6,085 bases of DNA from contig CAZBAI010000045.1 in the NCBI GenBank assembly GCA_964490175.1, positions 1 through 6,085 on the forward strand, read 5' to 3'. The stretch comes from RGIG3077 sp964490175 (GTDB taxonomy: Bacteria > Bacillota > Clostridia > Oscillospirales > Ruminococcaceae). The position numbers were made by a program, and so were the translations under genes. A model generated the notes under the pieces. That model had not been told where the DNA came from, made no database searches, and worked only from the letters and a program-made list of their open reading frames with translations. Positions 1 to 3,952 of the stretch are shown piece by piece (positions within the stretch are counted from its first letter, which is position 1; every line of letters starts with the position of its first letter).

Positions 1-219
1 TTCAATGCGCCGGCACACAAATTTTTGCTTAATCCCGGACAGCTTGATATCCACGAATTGATAAGGATTTTGCAGCTTTCAGGCGGCGAAATCGACTGTA
101 TGGAAAATCTGCGCCGAGGTCAGTGCCTGTACAAGCGTGCAAATGAGGCTTCGTATCACGTCAATATCGACAAGCTTTCTTACGAAGATAAGCTGTTTGG
201 CAACGGAGGTGACGGCTGA
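1..219 (+). CDS. C-terminal end of a probable VirB4/TraE-type conjugation ATPase (5' truncated by window)
   Basis: The reading frame is open from base 1 and ends with TGA at 217-219, so only the last 72 residues are visible. The tail has the pattern I know from C-termini of Gram-positive VirB4/TraE/TrsE-like ATPases: an F-L-L-N segment, a spacer, a helix with L-Q-L-S-G-G-E-I, then a short beta region with R-R-G-Q-C-L-Y followed by a V-N-I-D-K-L-S-Y-E-D-K-L-F end. VirB4 proteins power assembly of and transport through the type IV secretion channel at the membrane. The Walker motifs would lie upstream, outside the window, so the assignment rests on a weak C-terminal pattern and on context. The stop overlaps the next start (ATGA), implying translational coupling in one operon. 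A TTG at 25 is in frame but is probably internal. That it is a real coding region is much surer than the name. Confidence 0.6.
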   Translation, partial: FNAPAHKFLLNPGQLDIHELIRILQLSGGEIDCMENLRRGQCLYKRANEASYHVNIDKLSYEDKLFGNGGDG

Positions 220-512
220 TGAAGCTTGCGAAAATGATTCTTGTGAAAGCTTTGGCTTTCGTCAAAAACGGCGATTCCAAAGCGAAAGGCATTTTTGCCG
301 TAATAATGGGATTTGCCGTTGTTTTGATGATTATTCCATTCTTGGTGTTTGCGGTTTGTTTTGTGATTCTTGCGCTGATAATAAGCGCTGTGCCGAATGT
401 ATTAGATGACGATGACGATTCGCAAAGCTCTGCGGCGTGGCTTGACAAGACCGGTGCTATTATCGAATACGCTAATGCGGCAGAAAGCGACGGTGCTGTA
501 TGGACAATTTGA
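219..512 (+). CDS. Small single-span membrane protein of the conjugation operon
   Basis: This 97-residue protein starts at the ATG overlapping the upstream TGA (ATGA). GGAGG at about 204-208 gives a good ribosome binding site inside the previous gene. Residues 1-23 are basic (several Lys), residues about 24-57 form a long hydrophobic stretch that could be one long helix or a tight pair, and the remainder begins with an acidic D-D-D-D-D run and is polar. By the positive-inside rule the N-terminus should be cytoplasmic. I do not recognise the family. The position directly after a VirB4-like gene suggests a small inner-channel or accessory component of the transfer apparatus. In related elements this slot is often occupied by a larger membrane-anchored cell-wall hydrolase (CwlT/NlpC-P60 type), so this could be a truncated relic of one, but no hydrolase domain is present. 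Its end overlaps the next gene by 13 bp. Confidence 0.7.
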   Translation: MKLAKMILVKALAFVKNGDSKAKGIFAVIMGFAVVLMIIPFLVFAVCFVILALIISAVPNVLDDDDDSQSSAAWLDKTGAIIEYANAAESDGAVWTI

Positions 513-1096
513 CAATTGCTTTTTGCGATGAATTTGAATCGGCGGCACGTCGCCGCTACTATCGAAAAAGGCTGGTGCCCTGCGGCATTGTGCTGTTTTT
601 TGTATTGTTATTTGCGGCTGTGTTTTTGCTTTTGCCGAAGCACCGAAAAAATGAGTTTGTTCTCAAAAGCACTATACAACAAGGCGCAACGGCAACGCTT
701 GCGAAGATTCTCAATACAGCGCAAATCACCGATGTTACAGCAACAACGACAGTAACAACCACCGCAACTAAAGCCGCAACCACAACTACCGTTGTAACAA
801 CTGTGCCGACAACAACTACCACGGCGCAAACCGTAGCAACAACCACGATAACAAAAATATCGCTCAAAGCCGAATACGAAAACGGAATTGCGCTCAAAGT
901 CGGCGAAAGCACGAATATTTGCAAGTATCTCGACAATTATTTCGGCGAAAAAATCACCTGTATCGCCGATTCCGATTCGGTATTGAGCATTTCGGAAAAC
1001 GGCAATATTACAGCTTTTTCTGTTGGCGAAGCAACGCTTGCGGTGCTGGATGACGGCGATATTGTGTGCGTTGTGAATTTTTTTGTAACAGAATAA
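500..1096 (+). CDS. Membrane-anchored protein with Thr-rich stalk and Big_2-like extracellular domain
   Basis: This 198-residue protein starts at ATG 500 within the end of the preceding gene, so translation is probably coupled. Residues 1-25 are polar and basic (R-R-R-Y-Y-R-K-R before the membrane), and residues about 26-45 are one strongly hydrophobic helix with no lipobox or typical signal-peptidase site, indicating an uncleaved N-in anchor. Residues about 79-119 are dominated by Thr with Ala and Val, a flexible stalk of the kind seen in surface proteins of Ruminococcus relatives. Residues about 119-198 look like one bacterial Ig-like (Big_2) fold: L-K-V-G-E-S near the start, an S-D-S-V-L-S-I-S strand, E-N-G-N-I-T-A-F, then V-G-E-A-T-L-A-V. 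Big_2 domains are structural or adhesive modules outside the membrane. The likely role is an exposed component of the transfer apparatus, perhaps in cell contact; this is inferred from topology and operon position. No LPXTG or catalytic motif is seen. Confidence 0.75.
   Translation: MDNLTIAFCDEFESAARRRYYRKRLVPCGIVLFFVLLFAAVFLLLPKHRKNEFVLKSTIQQGATATLAKILNTAQITDVTATTTVTTTATKAATTTTVVTTVPTTTTTAQTVATTTITKISLKAEYENGIALKVGESTNICKYLDNYFGEKITCIADSDSVLSISENGNITAFSVGEATLAVLDDGDIVCVVNFFVTE
734..856 (+). repeat. Low-complexity ACA/ACC/ACT-rich tract encoding the Thr stalk
   Basis: This degenerate run of Thr codons (ACA, ACC, ACT, ACG) with Ala and Val codons encodes residues about 79-119 of the anchored protein. 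It is imperfect, not a clean tandem repeat. The complementary strand is accordingly open and Val-rich, which is a compositional artefact. Confidence 0.8.
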
Positions 1097-1106
1097 AAAA
1101 TAGCGC

Positions 1107-1135
1107 TTGACAAAATTGTTTTAAAAAGCTATAAT
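1107..1135 (+). promoter_or_regulatory. Consensus sigma-A promoter for the + strand RNA, copy 1
   Basis: The -35 TTGACA (1107-1112) and -10 TATAAT (1130-1135) are separated by exactly 17 bp, a perfect match to consensus. The expected start is about 1142. It begins only 11 bp after the stop of the upstream gene and points into a short structured RNA with no open frame, as expected for a strong antisense-RNA promoter. Confidence 0.88.
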
Positions 1136-1143
1136 ATAAACAT

Positions 1144-1172
1144 AAAAAGAGCGTATCGTTCGACGGTCGCTC
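1144..1172 (-). terminator. Possible distal terminator of toxin mRNA, copy 1
   Basis: Read on the - strand, GAGCG...CGCTC (5-bp stem with an inner CGT/ACG pairing) is followed by five T. It could end toxin transcripts that read through the shared hairpin, giving an mRNA whose 3' end is complementary to its own 5' end. The stem is short, so confidence is modest. Confidence 0.4.
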
Positions 1173-1191
1173 CCGAATATTGGTTGTTAAG

Positions 1192-1227
1192 AAATAACCG
1201 CCCTATTCGACAGCAGGGCGGTTATTT
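1192..1227. terminator. Bidirectional hairpin terminator, copy 1
   Basis: AAATAACCGCCCT (1192-1204) and AGGGCGGTTATTT (1215-1227) are a perfect 13-bp inverted repeat with a 10-nt loop. The tail is TTATTTACCTTTATT on + and TTATTTCTTAAC on -, so U-tracts are moderate in both directions. It can end the + RNA, the upstream operon and the - strand peptide mRNA. The peptide's TAA (1222-1224, -) is inside the stem. Confidence 0.75.
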
Positions 1228-1305
1228 ACCTTTATTGGCATTTTGCAATATAAGTATTATGTTGCAAATAACAAGACACAGTGAGAAAAAATCTGACCAC
1301 ATCAT
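1222..1305 (-). CDS. 27-residue hydrophobic peptide, putative type I toxin, copy 1
   Basis: The start is ATG at 1305-1303 and the stop is TAA at 1224-1222. The peptide begins M-M-W-S-D, has a hydrophobic core from F6 to about L20 long enough to span a membrane, and ends QNANKGK with a basic tail. This is the classic layout of type I toxin peptides (Fst, TxpA, BsrG, holin-like toxins), though I cannot place it in a named family. The SD GGGAG (plus coordinates 1315-1319) is 9 nt upstream. An outer ATG (1312-1310) is only 2 nt from the SD and out of frame, so the inner start is chosen. The copy-2 peptide matches at 20 of 27 residues without indels, and 8 further codons differ only synonymously, which supports real coding. 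Expression should be limited by the SD hairpin and the + strand RNA. A membrane-damaging role is inferred. Confidence 0.75.
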   Translation of the reverse strand: MMWSDFFSLCLVICNIILILQNANKGK

Positions 1306-1314
1306 TTGCCATCA

Positions 1315-1329
1315 CTCCCTTTCCGGGAG
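1315..1329 (-). promoter_or_regulatory. SD-sequestering hairpin of toxin mRNA, copy 1
   Basis: On the - strand the leader reads CUCCC-GGAAA-GGGAG, so the SD (GGGAG) is fully paired with CUCCC in a 5-bp stem, extendable by one G-U pair. This would block ribosome entry. The 15 bases are identical in copy 2. Occluding the SD in the leader is a recurrent control device in type I toxin mRNAs. Confidence 0.7.
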
Positions 1330-1371
1330 CAGGATTGACCGCCGAACCGTTTAATGATACGCTCTATTTTA

Positions 1372-1400
1372 AGTATATCATAATCGGCAAAATATGTCAA
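1372..1400 (-). promoter_or_regulatory. Sigma-A promoter for toxin mRNA, copy 1
   Basis: On the - strand, -35 TTGACA (1400-1395) and -10 TATACT (1377-1372) have a 17-bp spacer. The expected start is about 1365, giving a leader of about 60 nt that begins near GAGCGUAUC and includes the SD hairpin. It converges on the + promoter at 1107-1135. Confidence 0.85.
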
Positions 1401-1407
1401 ATAAAGC

Positions 1408-1430
1408 AAAAATGTGCCATTAGCGGCACA
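1408..1430 (-). terminator. Minus-strand terminator between the two cassettes
   Basis: TGTGCC (1413-1418) and GGCACA (1425-1430) form a 6-bp stem with a 6-nt loop. On the - strand it is followed by five T (1412-1408), so it could stop - transcripts leaving copy 2 before they reach the toxin promoter of copy 1. On + it is followed by A, so it is directional. It is not in the region shared by the two copies. Confidence 0.55.
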
Positions 1431-1441
1431 AAAAATACCGC

Positions 1442-1470
1442 TTGACAAAATTGTGTAAAACGGTTATAAT
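1442..1470 (+). promoter_or_regulatory. Consensus sigma-A promoter for the + strand RNA, copy 2
   Basis: TTGACA (1442-1447) and TATAAT (1465-1470) are separated by 17 bp, again a perfect consensus. The spacer differs from copy 1 at several bases but not in length. The expected start is about 1477. Confidence 0.88.
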
Positions 1471-1476
1471 ATAAAT

Positions 1477-1569
1477 ATAAAAAGGGCGTACCGTTCGACG
1501 GTCGCTCCCGAATAGTGTTAGTTATATAAATAACCGTCCTATGTGAGAGCAGGGCGGTTATTTACCTTT
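1477..1569 (+). ncRNA. Putative antitoxin RNA, copy 2 (about 90 nt)
   Basis: The architecture matches copy 1: a 5' fold with GGGCG (1484-1488) against CGCTC (1503-1507), a CGTTCGACG inner hairpin, the GCTCCCG block, then the terminator stem. Relative to copy 1 the outer stem has one A-U pair changed to G-U, and the terminator stem one C-G changed to U-G. Both are tolerated in the + RNA but would be A-C mismatches in the opposite RNA, suggesting that the + RNA fold is the one being preserved. The linker between the two folds and the terminator loop differ between copies, which could limit cross-regulation. Ends are predicted. Confidence 0.68.
1528..1563. terminator. Hairpin terminator shared by both transcripts, copy 2
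   Basis: AAATAACCGTCCT (1528-1540) pairs with AGGGCGGTTATTT (1551-1563), 13 bp with one U-G wobble on the + RNA and a 10-nt loop. The + tail is TTATTTACCTTTAT. The - strand version has one A-C mismatch, so termination of the + RNA should be the better of the two. The copy-2 peptide stop lies inside the stem. Confidence 0.7.
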
Positions 1570-1641
1570 ATGTGCATTTTGGAATATCTGTATGATATTA
1601 CAAACGACCAGACACAATGAAAAAAATTCTGTCCATGTCAT
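1558..1641 (-). CDS. 27-residue hydrophobic peptide, putative type I toxin, copy 2
   Basis: The start is ATG at 1641-1639 and the stop TAA at 1560-1558. It begins M-T-W-T-E and ends QNAHKGK. Segments identical to copy 1 are FFSLCLV (6-12), CNII (14-17), QNA (21-23) and KGK (25-27). Replacements are mostly conservative (S4T, D5E, I13V, L20F); L18Q puts a polar residue in the hydrophobic core. An outer in-frame ATG at 1647-1645 would add M-Y, but it is only 2 nt from the SD (plus 1650-1654) and its frame is not kept in copy 1, so the inner start with an 8-nt spacer is preferred. Given the sequence differences the two peptides may differ in potency. A membrane toxin is inferred from size, hydrophobicity, the basic tail and the antisense arrangement. 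Confidence 0.75.
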   Translation of the reverse strand: MTWTEFFSLCLVVCNIIQIFQNAHKGK

Positions 1642-1649
1642 GTACATCA

Positions 1650-1664
1650 CTCCCTTTCCGGGAG
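1650..1664 (-). promoter_or_regulatory. SD-sequestering hairpin of toxin mRNA, copy 2
   Basis: It is identical to copy 1: on the - strand CUCCC-GGAAA-GGGAG hides the SD. Complete identity of this 15-base element, in a cassette where linkers have drifted, argues that SD occlusion matters. Confidence 0.7.
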
Positions 1665-1707
1665 CAGGATTGACCGCCGAACCGTTTTATGATACGCTCT
1701 ATCTTTG

Positions 1708-1736
1708 AGTATACCATAAACGGCAAAATATGTCAA
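1708..1736 (-). promoter_or_regulatory. Sigma-A promoter for toxin mRNA, copy 2
   Basis: TTGACA (1736-1731) and TATACT (1713-1708) on - with a 17-bp spacer. The expected start is about 1701. Its -35 lies just left of the + strand terminator at 1739-1770. Confidence 0.85.
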
Positions 1737-1738
1737 AT

Positions 1739-1770
1739 AAAGCGTCTTGAAAAATCAAGGCGCTTTTTTT
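1739..1770 (+). terminator. Strong intrinsic terminator upstream of the relaxase-like gene
   Basis: AAAGCGTCTTG (1739-1749) pairs with CAAGGCGCTTT (1756-1766), 11 bp with one U-G wobble, a 6-nt A-rich loop and seven T (1764-1770). It would stop + transcription from the transfer operon or antitoxin promoters before the relaxase-like gene, which therefore needs its own promoter. On - the A-rich left flank makes it a weaker terminator. Confidence 0.8.
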
Positions 1771-1792
1771 GTGCCCTGATAACGGTACAGTA

Positions 1793-1816
1793 ATCGCTTG
1801 ACATTTTCAAAGCGAT
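1793..1816. repeat. Inverted repeat overlapping the promoter of the relaxase-like gene
   Basis: ATCGCTT (1793-1799) and AAGCGAT (1810-1816) are a perfect 7-bp inverted repeat with a 10-nt centre. Pairing extends to 9 bp if one A is bulged. It covers the -35 box and part of the spacer, so it could be an operator for an autoregulator. Given the position just before a relaxase-like gene, it could alternatively be part of an origin of transfer; no nick-site consensus is recognised. Confidence 0.4.
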
Positions 1817-1826
1817 AATGTATAGT
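1798..1826 (+). promoter_or_regulatory. Probable promoter of the relaxase-like gene
   Basis: TTGACA (1798-1803) and TATAGT (1821-1826) have a 17-bp spacer. The -10 directly abuts the SD AAAGGAG (1827-1833), so a start 6-8 nt downstream of the -10 would exclude most of the SD. Either the transcript is nearly leaderless, or the real start or promoter is elsewhere. Confidence 0.5.
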
Positions 1827-1842
1827 AAAGGAGAAAAAGCAA

Positions 1843-3822
1843 ATGCCGCTCGTGATACTAAAATCATCGTATATCAAGAGCATGACGCACTTTGAAAATC
1901 TCATCACATATTGCGATTCAAAGGTTGAAGCGCAAATGCTCGCAGACGGCAACGGAAAGCTGCAACCTCTGAATATTGATGAAATTGCAAAACTCGATTC
2001 CGACAAGGTGCTAAAAATACAACTTGAAAACGGCAAGACGGTGACGACGAGTGCCGAAAAATTTGCCGCAAAATACGCTATAAAAAATACCGAAAGGCGT
2101 GTTCAAACGCAAGTTTATTCCAAAGATGCAAGAGAGGGCAAATTCAGCGGCAAAGAGGACTTGAAACGGCGCACAAAGCGCATAAAATCGCTGTTTACCA
2201 ACGAAATTTTCAAAGACGATTTAGAGCATATCAAGGTCAACAAAAACGAAATGCAAACCCAAATACAGCAAGCTTTGCGACAAAAATGCATTGATATTGC
2301 ACAGAAAAACCATAGCGTGCCCGACGAGTTTACCACCGCTTTCTCGCAAATATCGGATATGTTGCTTGATAATGCGAAAGGTCGGAAATATTATGAGTAC
2401 CAAAATGAGTATACAAAAAGAAAAATCAACGAAATGCTCAAAATCGCCGTAGAATCGGACGAAAAGCTGCGTGACATTTATCTTTCGCTCAAATCGAATC
2501 AGGAAAAATTCGTGCGTGCTTACAATGATTCGGAAGAAACTGTAAAAAAATATATGTCCGACTGGGAAAGACGGTTTTTCGATCCGCAAAAAGACGATGA
2601 CAAACGTCTGCACAACCTCATAATCGCACAGTCGCTTAAATACAATGCCGCATATCAAGAAGCAATGCAATATGCTTTGTCGCAATTTTTTTGGAACATT
2701 GTTCCTGCGGTGTGCGCATATGCGGATATCTCGCTTGATTCGGGTGATATTTCATACAACGAATGCGAATATATAAAGAAAAATTCGATGGATATTGCGT
2801 GGCAAATCGCCCAATCAACGGCATTTGACACGGACGAAGAAGATAGTGAAAAGCTTTTTGATAAAATGTATTCTAAATATGCAAATCAACTGCTTGACAA
2901 ACGGTTAATGTCCGATAATTTACACATTGCGCTGTATGTGCCAAACGGCGGCGATTACGTAAATATGCTGAATATCGAGGCAAAGGCCGAGCTTGATTTG
3001 TTTTTCACGGCAAAAAAATTTGCCGAAAAAACTTATGAGGAGCTGGGCGAAAAAGCATTCGGATGTGTGATATTCGTGCACAACGCAAGCGACAGCGGCG
3101 CACAATTCGAGATACAGCAGGGTGGCAAAATCCGCCGAATATATAACGGCGGATTTGCGCAAAAAGCCGCCGCAAGCGGAGTTTTGCCCAAGCGCTTTGA
3201 CAGTTTTGATGAGCAAAAAAAGCCGCCGAGCGAGAAAAAACTCAGCCGTGTGCATTGCCTTGCGGTTTGGAAAAATTATAAAGAATCAGCGCAAGTAAGG
3301 GTGCTTTTGCGGCAAGCTTTGACAGTTTCGCAAAAGCGGCAAATCAAGCAAATTGCACAAAGCAAGGCTTTTGACGAGCTTGGGGAAAAGGAGCAAAAAG
3401 AGGTGTGTAAAATCGTCGAATCAGCGATTTTGAGTGATTTTTCGGCAAGGGCTGAGTTTGATAAGTTTGTCGATTCGCTGTATTTGACATATAGGGAGAA
3501 ATTCGACGAATCTACCGCCGAAAAATACCGTGAGTACACGAAAAAAGCGCTTTTAGCGCCGAAAGCAAACGAAATATCTCCGCTTCAAAACACGGCAATT
3601 TTCGCCTCAAGATACATCAAAACCGAAAGCCCCAAAAAAGCGCAATATCACACAAAAATGCTGATGTTTCAGCTTGCCCAAGGAATGTCGCAAATGGCAA
3701 GCCAAGCCGATCGGCAAGAAAATATTGCCGACAACACAAAGAAAAAATCGCCGCTGACAAAGGCGCAAAATAGGCATATTGCGTTAGAAAACGGCGAGGA
3801 ATATGATGAATACGGATATTGA
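1843..3822 (+). CDS. MobL/MobP-like relaxase-derived protein without visible catalytic HUH motif
   Basis: This 659-residue protein starts at ATG 1843, 9 nt after a clear AAAGGAG. Residues 1-12 (M-P-L-V-I-L-K-S-S-Y-I-K) resemble the first strand of MobP/MobL relaxases, which nick the origin of transfer and pilot the strand into the recipient. Residues about 113-145 (R-I-K-S-L-F-T-N-E-I-F-K-D-D-L and following) and 180-230 (G-R-K-Y-Y-E-Y through a helical segment) resemble the helical region that follows the catalytic domain in that family. Between them are only about 100 residues, where relaxases have roughly twice that, and no H-x-D-x-x-H-x-H or similar histidine cluster is present. The C-terminal 370 residues are Lys/Glu-rich and helical, with a beta-rich patch near 365-440; I do not recognise them. 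It could be a degenerate relaxase, an accessory DNA-binding protein or a polyvalent protein carried with the DNA. Similarity is from memory, not a search. Confidence 0.55.
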   Translation: MPLVILKSSYIKSMTHFENLITYCDSKVEAQMLADGNGKLQPLNIDEIAKLDSDKVLKIQLENGKTVTTSAEKFAAKYAIKNTERRVQTQVYSKDAREGKFSGKEDLKRRTKRIKSLFTNEIFKDDLEHIKVNKNEMQTQIQQALRQKCIDIAQKNHSVPDEFTTAFSQISDMLLDNAKGRKYYEYQNEYTKRKINEMLKIAVESDEKLRDIYLSLKSNQEKFVRAYNDSEETVKKYMSDWERRFFDPQKDDDKRLHNLIIAQSLKYNAAYQEAMQYALSQFFWNIVPAVCAYADISLDSGDISYNECEYIKKNSMDIAWQIAQSTAFDTDEEDSEKLFDKMYSKYANQLLDKRLMSDNLHIALYVPNGGDYVNMLNIEAKAELDLFFTAKKFAEKTYEELGEKAFGCVIFVHNASDSGAQFEIQQGGKIRRIYNGGFAQKAAASGVLPKRFDSFDEQKKPPSEKKLSRVHCLAVWKNYKESAQVRVLLRQALTVSQKRQIKQIAQSKAFDELGEKEQKEVCKIVESAILSDFSARAEFDKFVDSLYLTYREKFDESTAEKYREYTKKALLAPKANEISPLQNTAIFASRYIKTESPKKAQYHTKMLMFQLAQGMSQMASQADRQENIADNTKKKSPLTKAQNRHIALENGEEYDEYGY

Positions 3823-3835
3823 GGAGGAAAAAATT

Positions 3836-3952
3836 ATGACAAACAAATTCGGGGGATTCTTCGATGAAAATGCATTTTTGGTGTTTAAAAACCAATACAA
3901 AAGAAGAATGGCAGAGCCGAGAGGTTCTGCCATTTTTTATGCCAATATTTAA
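3836..3952 (+). CDS. 38-residue leader-like ORF with strong RBS
   Basis: ATG at 3836 is preceded by GAGGAGG (3821-3827) at 8 nt, the best ribosome binding site in the window, overlapping the end of the preceding gene. The product starts M-T-N-K-F-G-G-F-F-D-E-N and ends F-Y-A-N-I; it is soluble-looking and I do not recognise it. Its last 15 codons run through an intrinsic terminator, and its stop (3950-3952) overlaps the SD of the next gene, whose ATG follows after 11 nt. A ribosome translating to the stop would disrupt the terminator and sit next to the downstream SD. This suggests a leader peptide controlling, or coupled to, the polyvalent protein gene. It may instead be a small ICE protein in its own right. 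Confidence 0.6.
   Translation: MTNKFGGFFDENAFLVFKNQYKRRMAEPRGSAIFYANI
3907..3938 (+). terminator. Intrinsic terminator/attenuator inside the leader ORF
   Basis: AATGGCAGAGCC (3907-3918) pairs with GGTTCTGCCATT (3923-3934) as a 12-bp stem with one G-U, closed by a GAGA (GNRA-type) tetraloop and followed by six T (3933-3938). This is a textbook rho-independent terminator. It lies between the relaxase-like gene and the polyvalent protein gene yet within the 38-codon ORF, so its use should depend on translation of that ORF. Confidence 0.8.

Larger units (their letters stand above)
1142..1233 (+). ncRNA. Putative antitoxin RNA, copy 1 (about 90 nt)
   Basis: The RNA is predicted from the promoter at 1107-1135 to the hairpin at 1192-1227. 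Its 5' part can fold as GAGCG (1149-1153) with CGCTC (1168-1172) around a small CGT-TCG-ACG inner hairpin. The 3' part is a 13-bp terminator stem followed by a moderately U-rich tail. No start codon with an RBS lies within it. It is antisense to the 3' part of the - strand peptide mRNA, including the peptide stop codon. Its 5' region also shares three blocks with the 5' leader of the peptide mRNA (GAGCGUAUC, GUUCG-CGGUC, GCUCCCG), and GCUCCC is complementary to the peptide's SD. By analogy with par/fst, txpA/ratA and bsrG/SR4 I infer the antitoxin role. The ends are predicted only. Confidence 0.7.
1095..1407. repeat. Tandem direct repeat, copy 1 (type I toxin-antitoxin cassette)
   Basis: This unit of about 313 bp recurs at 1430-1743 with an offset of 335-336 bp. 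Both copies share A6-T-A then CGCTTGACAAAATTGT at the left and TGTCAAATAAAGC at the right. The best-conserved parts are the four promoter elements, the CGTTCGACGGTCGCTCCCG block, the ATAACCG hairpin, CACTCCCTTTCCGGGAGC and the TTGACCGCCGAACCGTTT block (reading +). Each copy carries convergent promoters, a structured + RNA and a - strand peptide gene. Confidence 0.9.
1430..1743. repeat. Tandem direct repeat, copy 2 (type I toxin-antitoxin cassette)
   Basis: This is the second, diverged copy of the unit at 1095-1407, in the same orientation. Divergence is concentrated in hairpin loops, in linkers and at third codon positions of the peptide gene, while promoters, SD hairpin and peptide frame are kept. 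That pattern indicates an old duplication with both copies under selection, not a recent assembly or slippage duplication. Confidence 0.9.

Noticed and set aside
137..409. Alternative 90-codon + frame overlapping the first two genes
   Set aside because: It overlaps two genes joined by an ATGA coupling and lacks an RBS; its Cys-rich product looks like out-of-frame translation.
559..936. Long Val/Ala-rich open frame on the - strand
   Set aside because: It is the complement of the Thr-rich coding tract and has no plausible RBS; a compositional shadow.
1142..1233. Riboswitch or T-box leader
   Set aside because: No gene follows in sense orientation, no known aptamer consensus is seen, and the RNA is antisense to a peptide gene.
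1149..1365. MITE-like element with terminal inverted repeats (GAGCGTATC...GATACGCTC)
   Set aside because: No target-site duplication is visible, promoters and peptide frame extend across and beyond the termini, and the tandem unit is larger than the inverted-repeat span.
1645..1647. Outer ATG as start of the copy-2 peptide
   Set aside because: Only 2 nt from the SD, and the corresponding ATG in copy 1 is out of frame.
1095..1743. CRISPR array or satellite repeat
   Set aside because: There are only two units of about 313 bp, with internal promoters and an ORF; no short repeats with unique spacers.
2221..2685. 154-codon open frame on the - strand
   Set aside because: It lies wholly inside the well-supported 659-aa gene, has no promoter or RBS, and has an unconvincing Cys/Phe-rich product.
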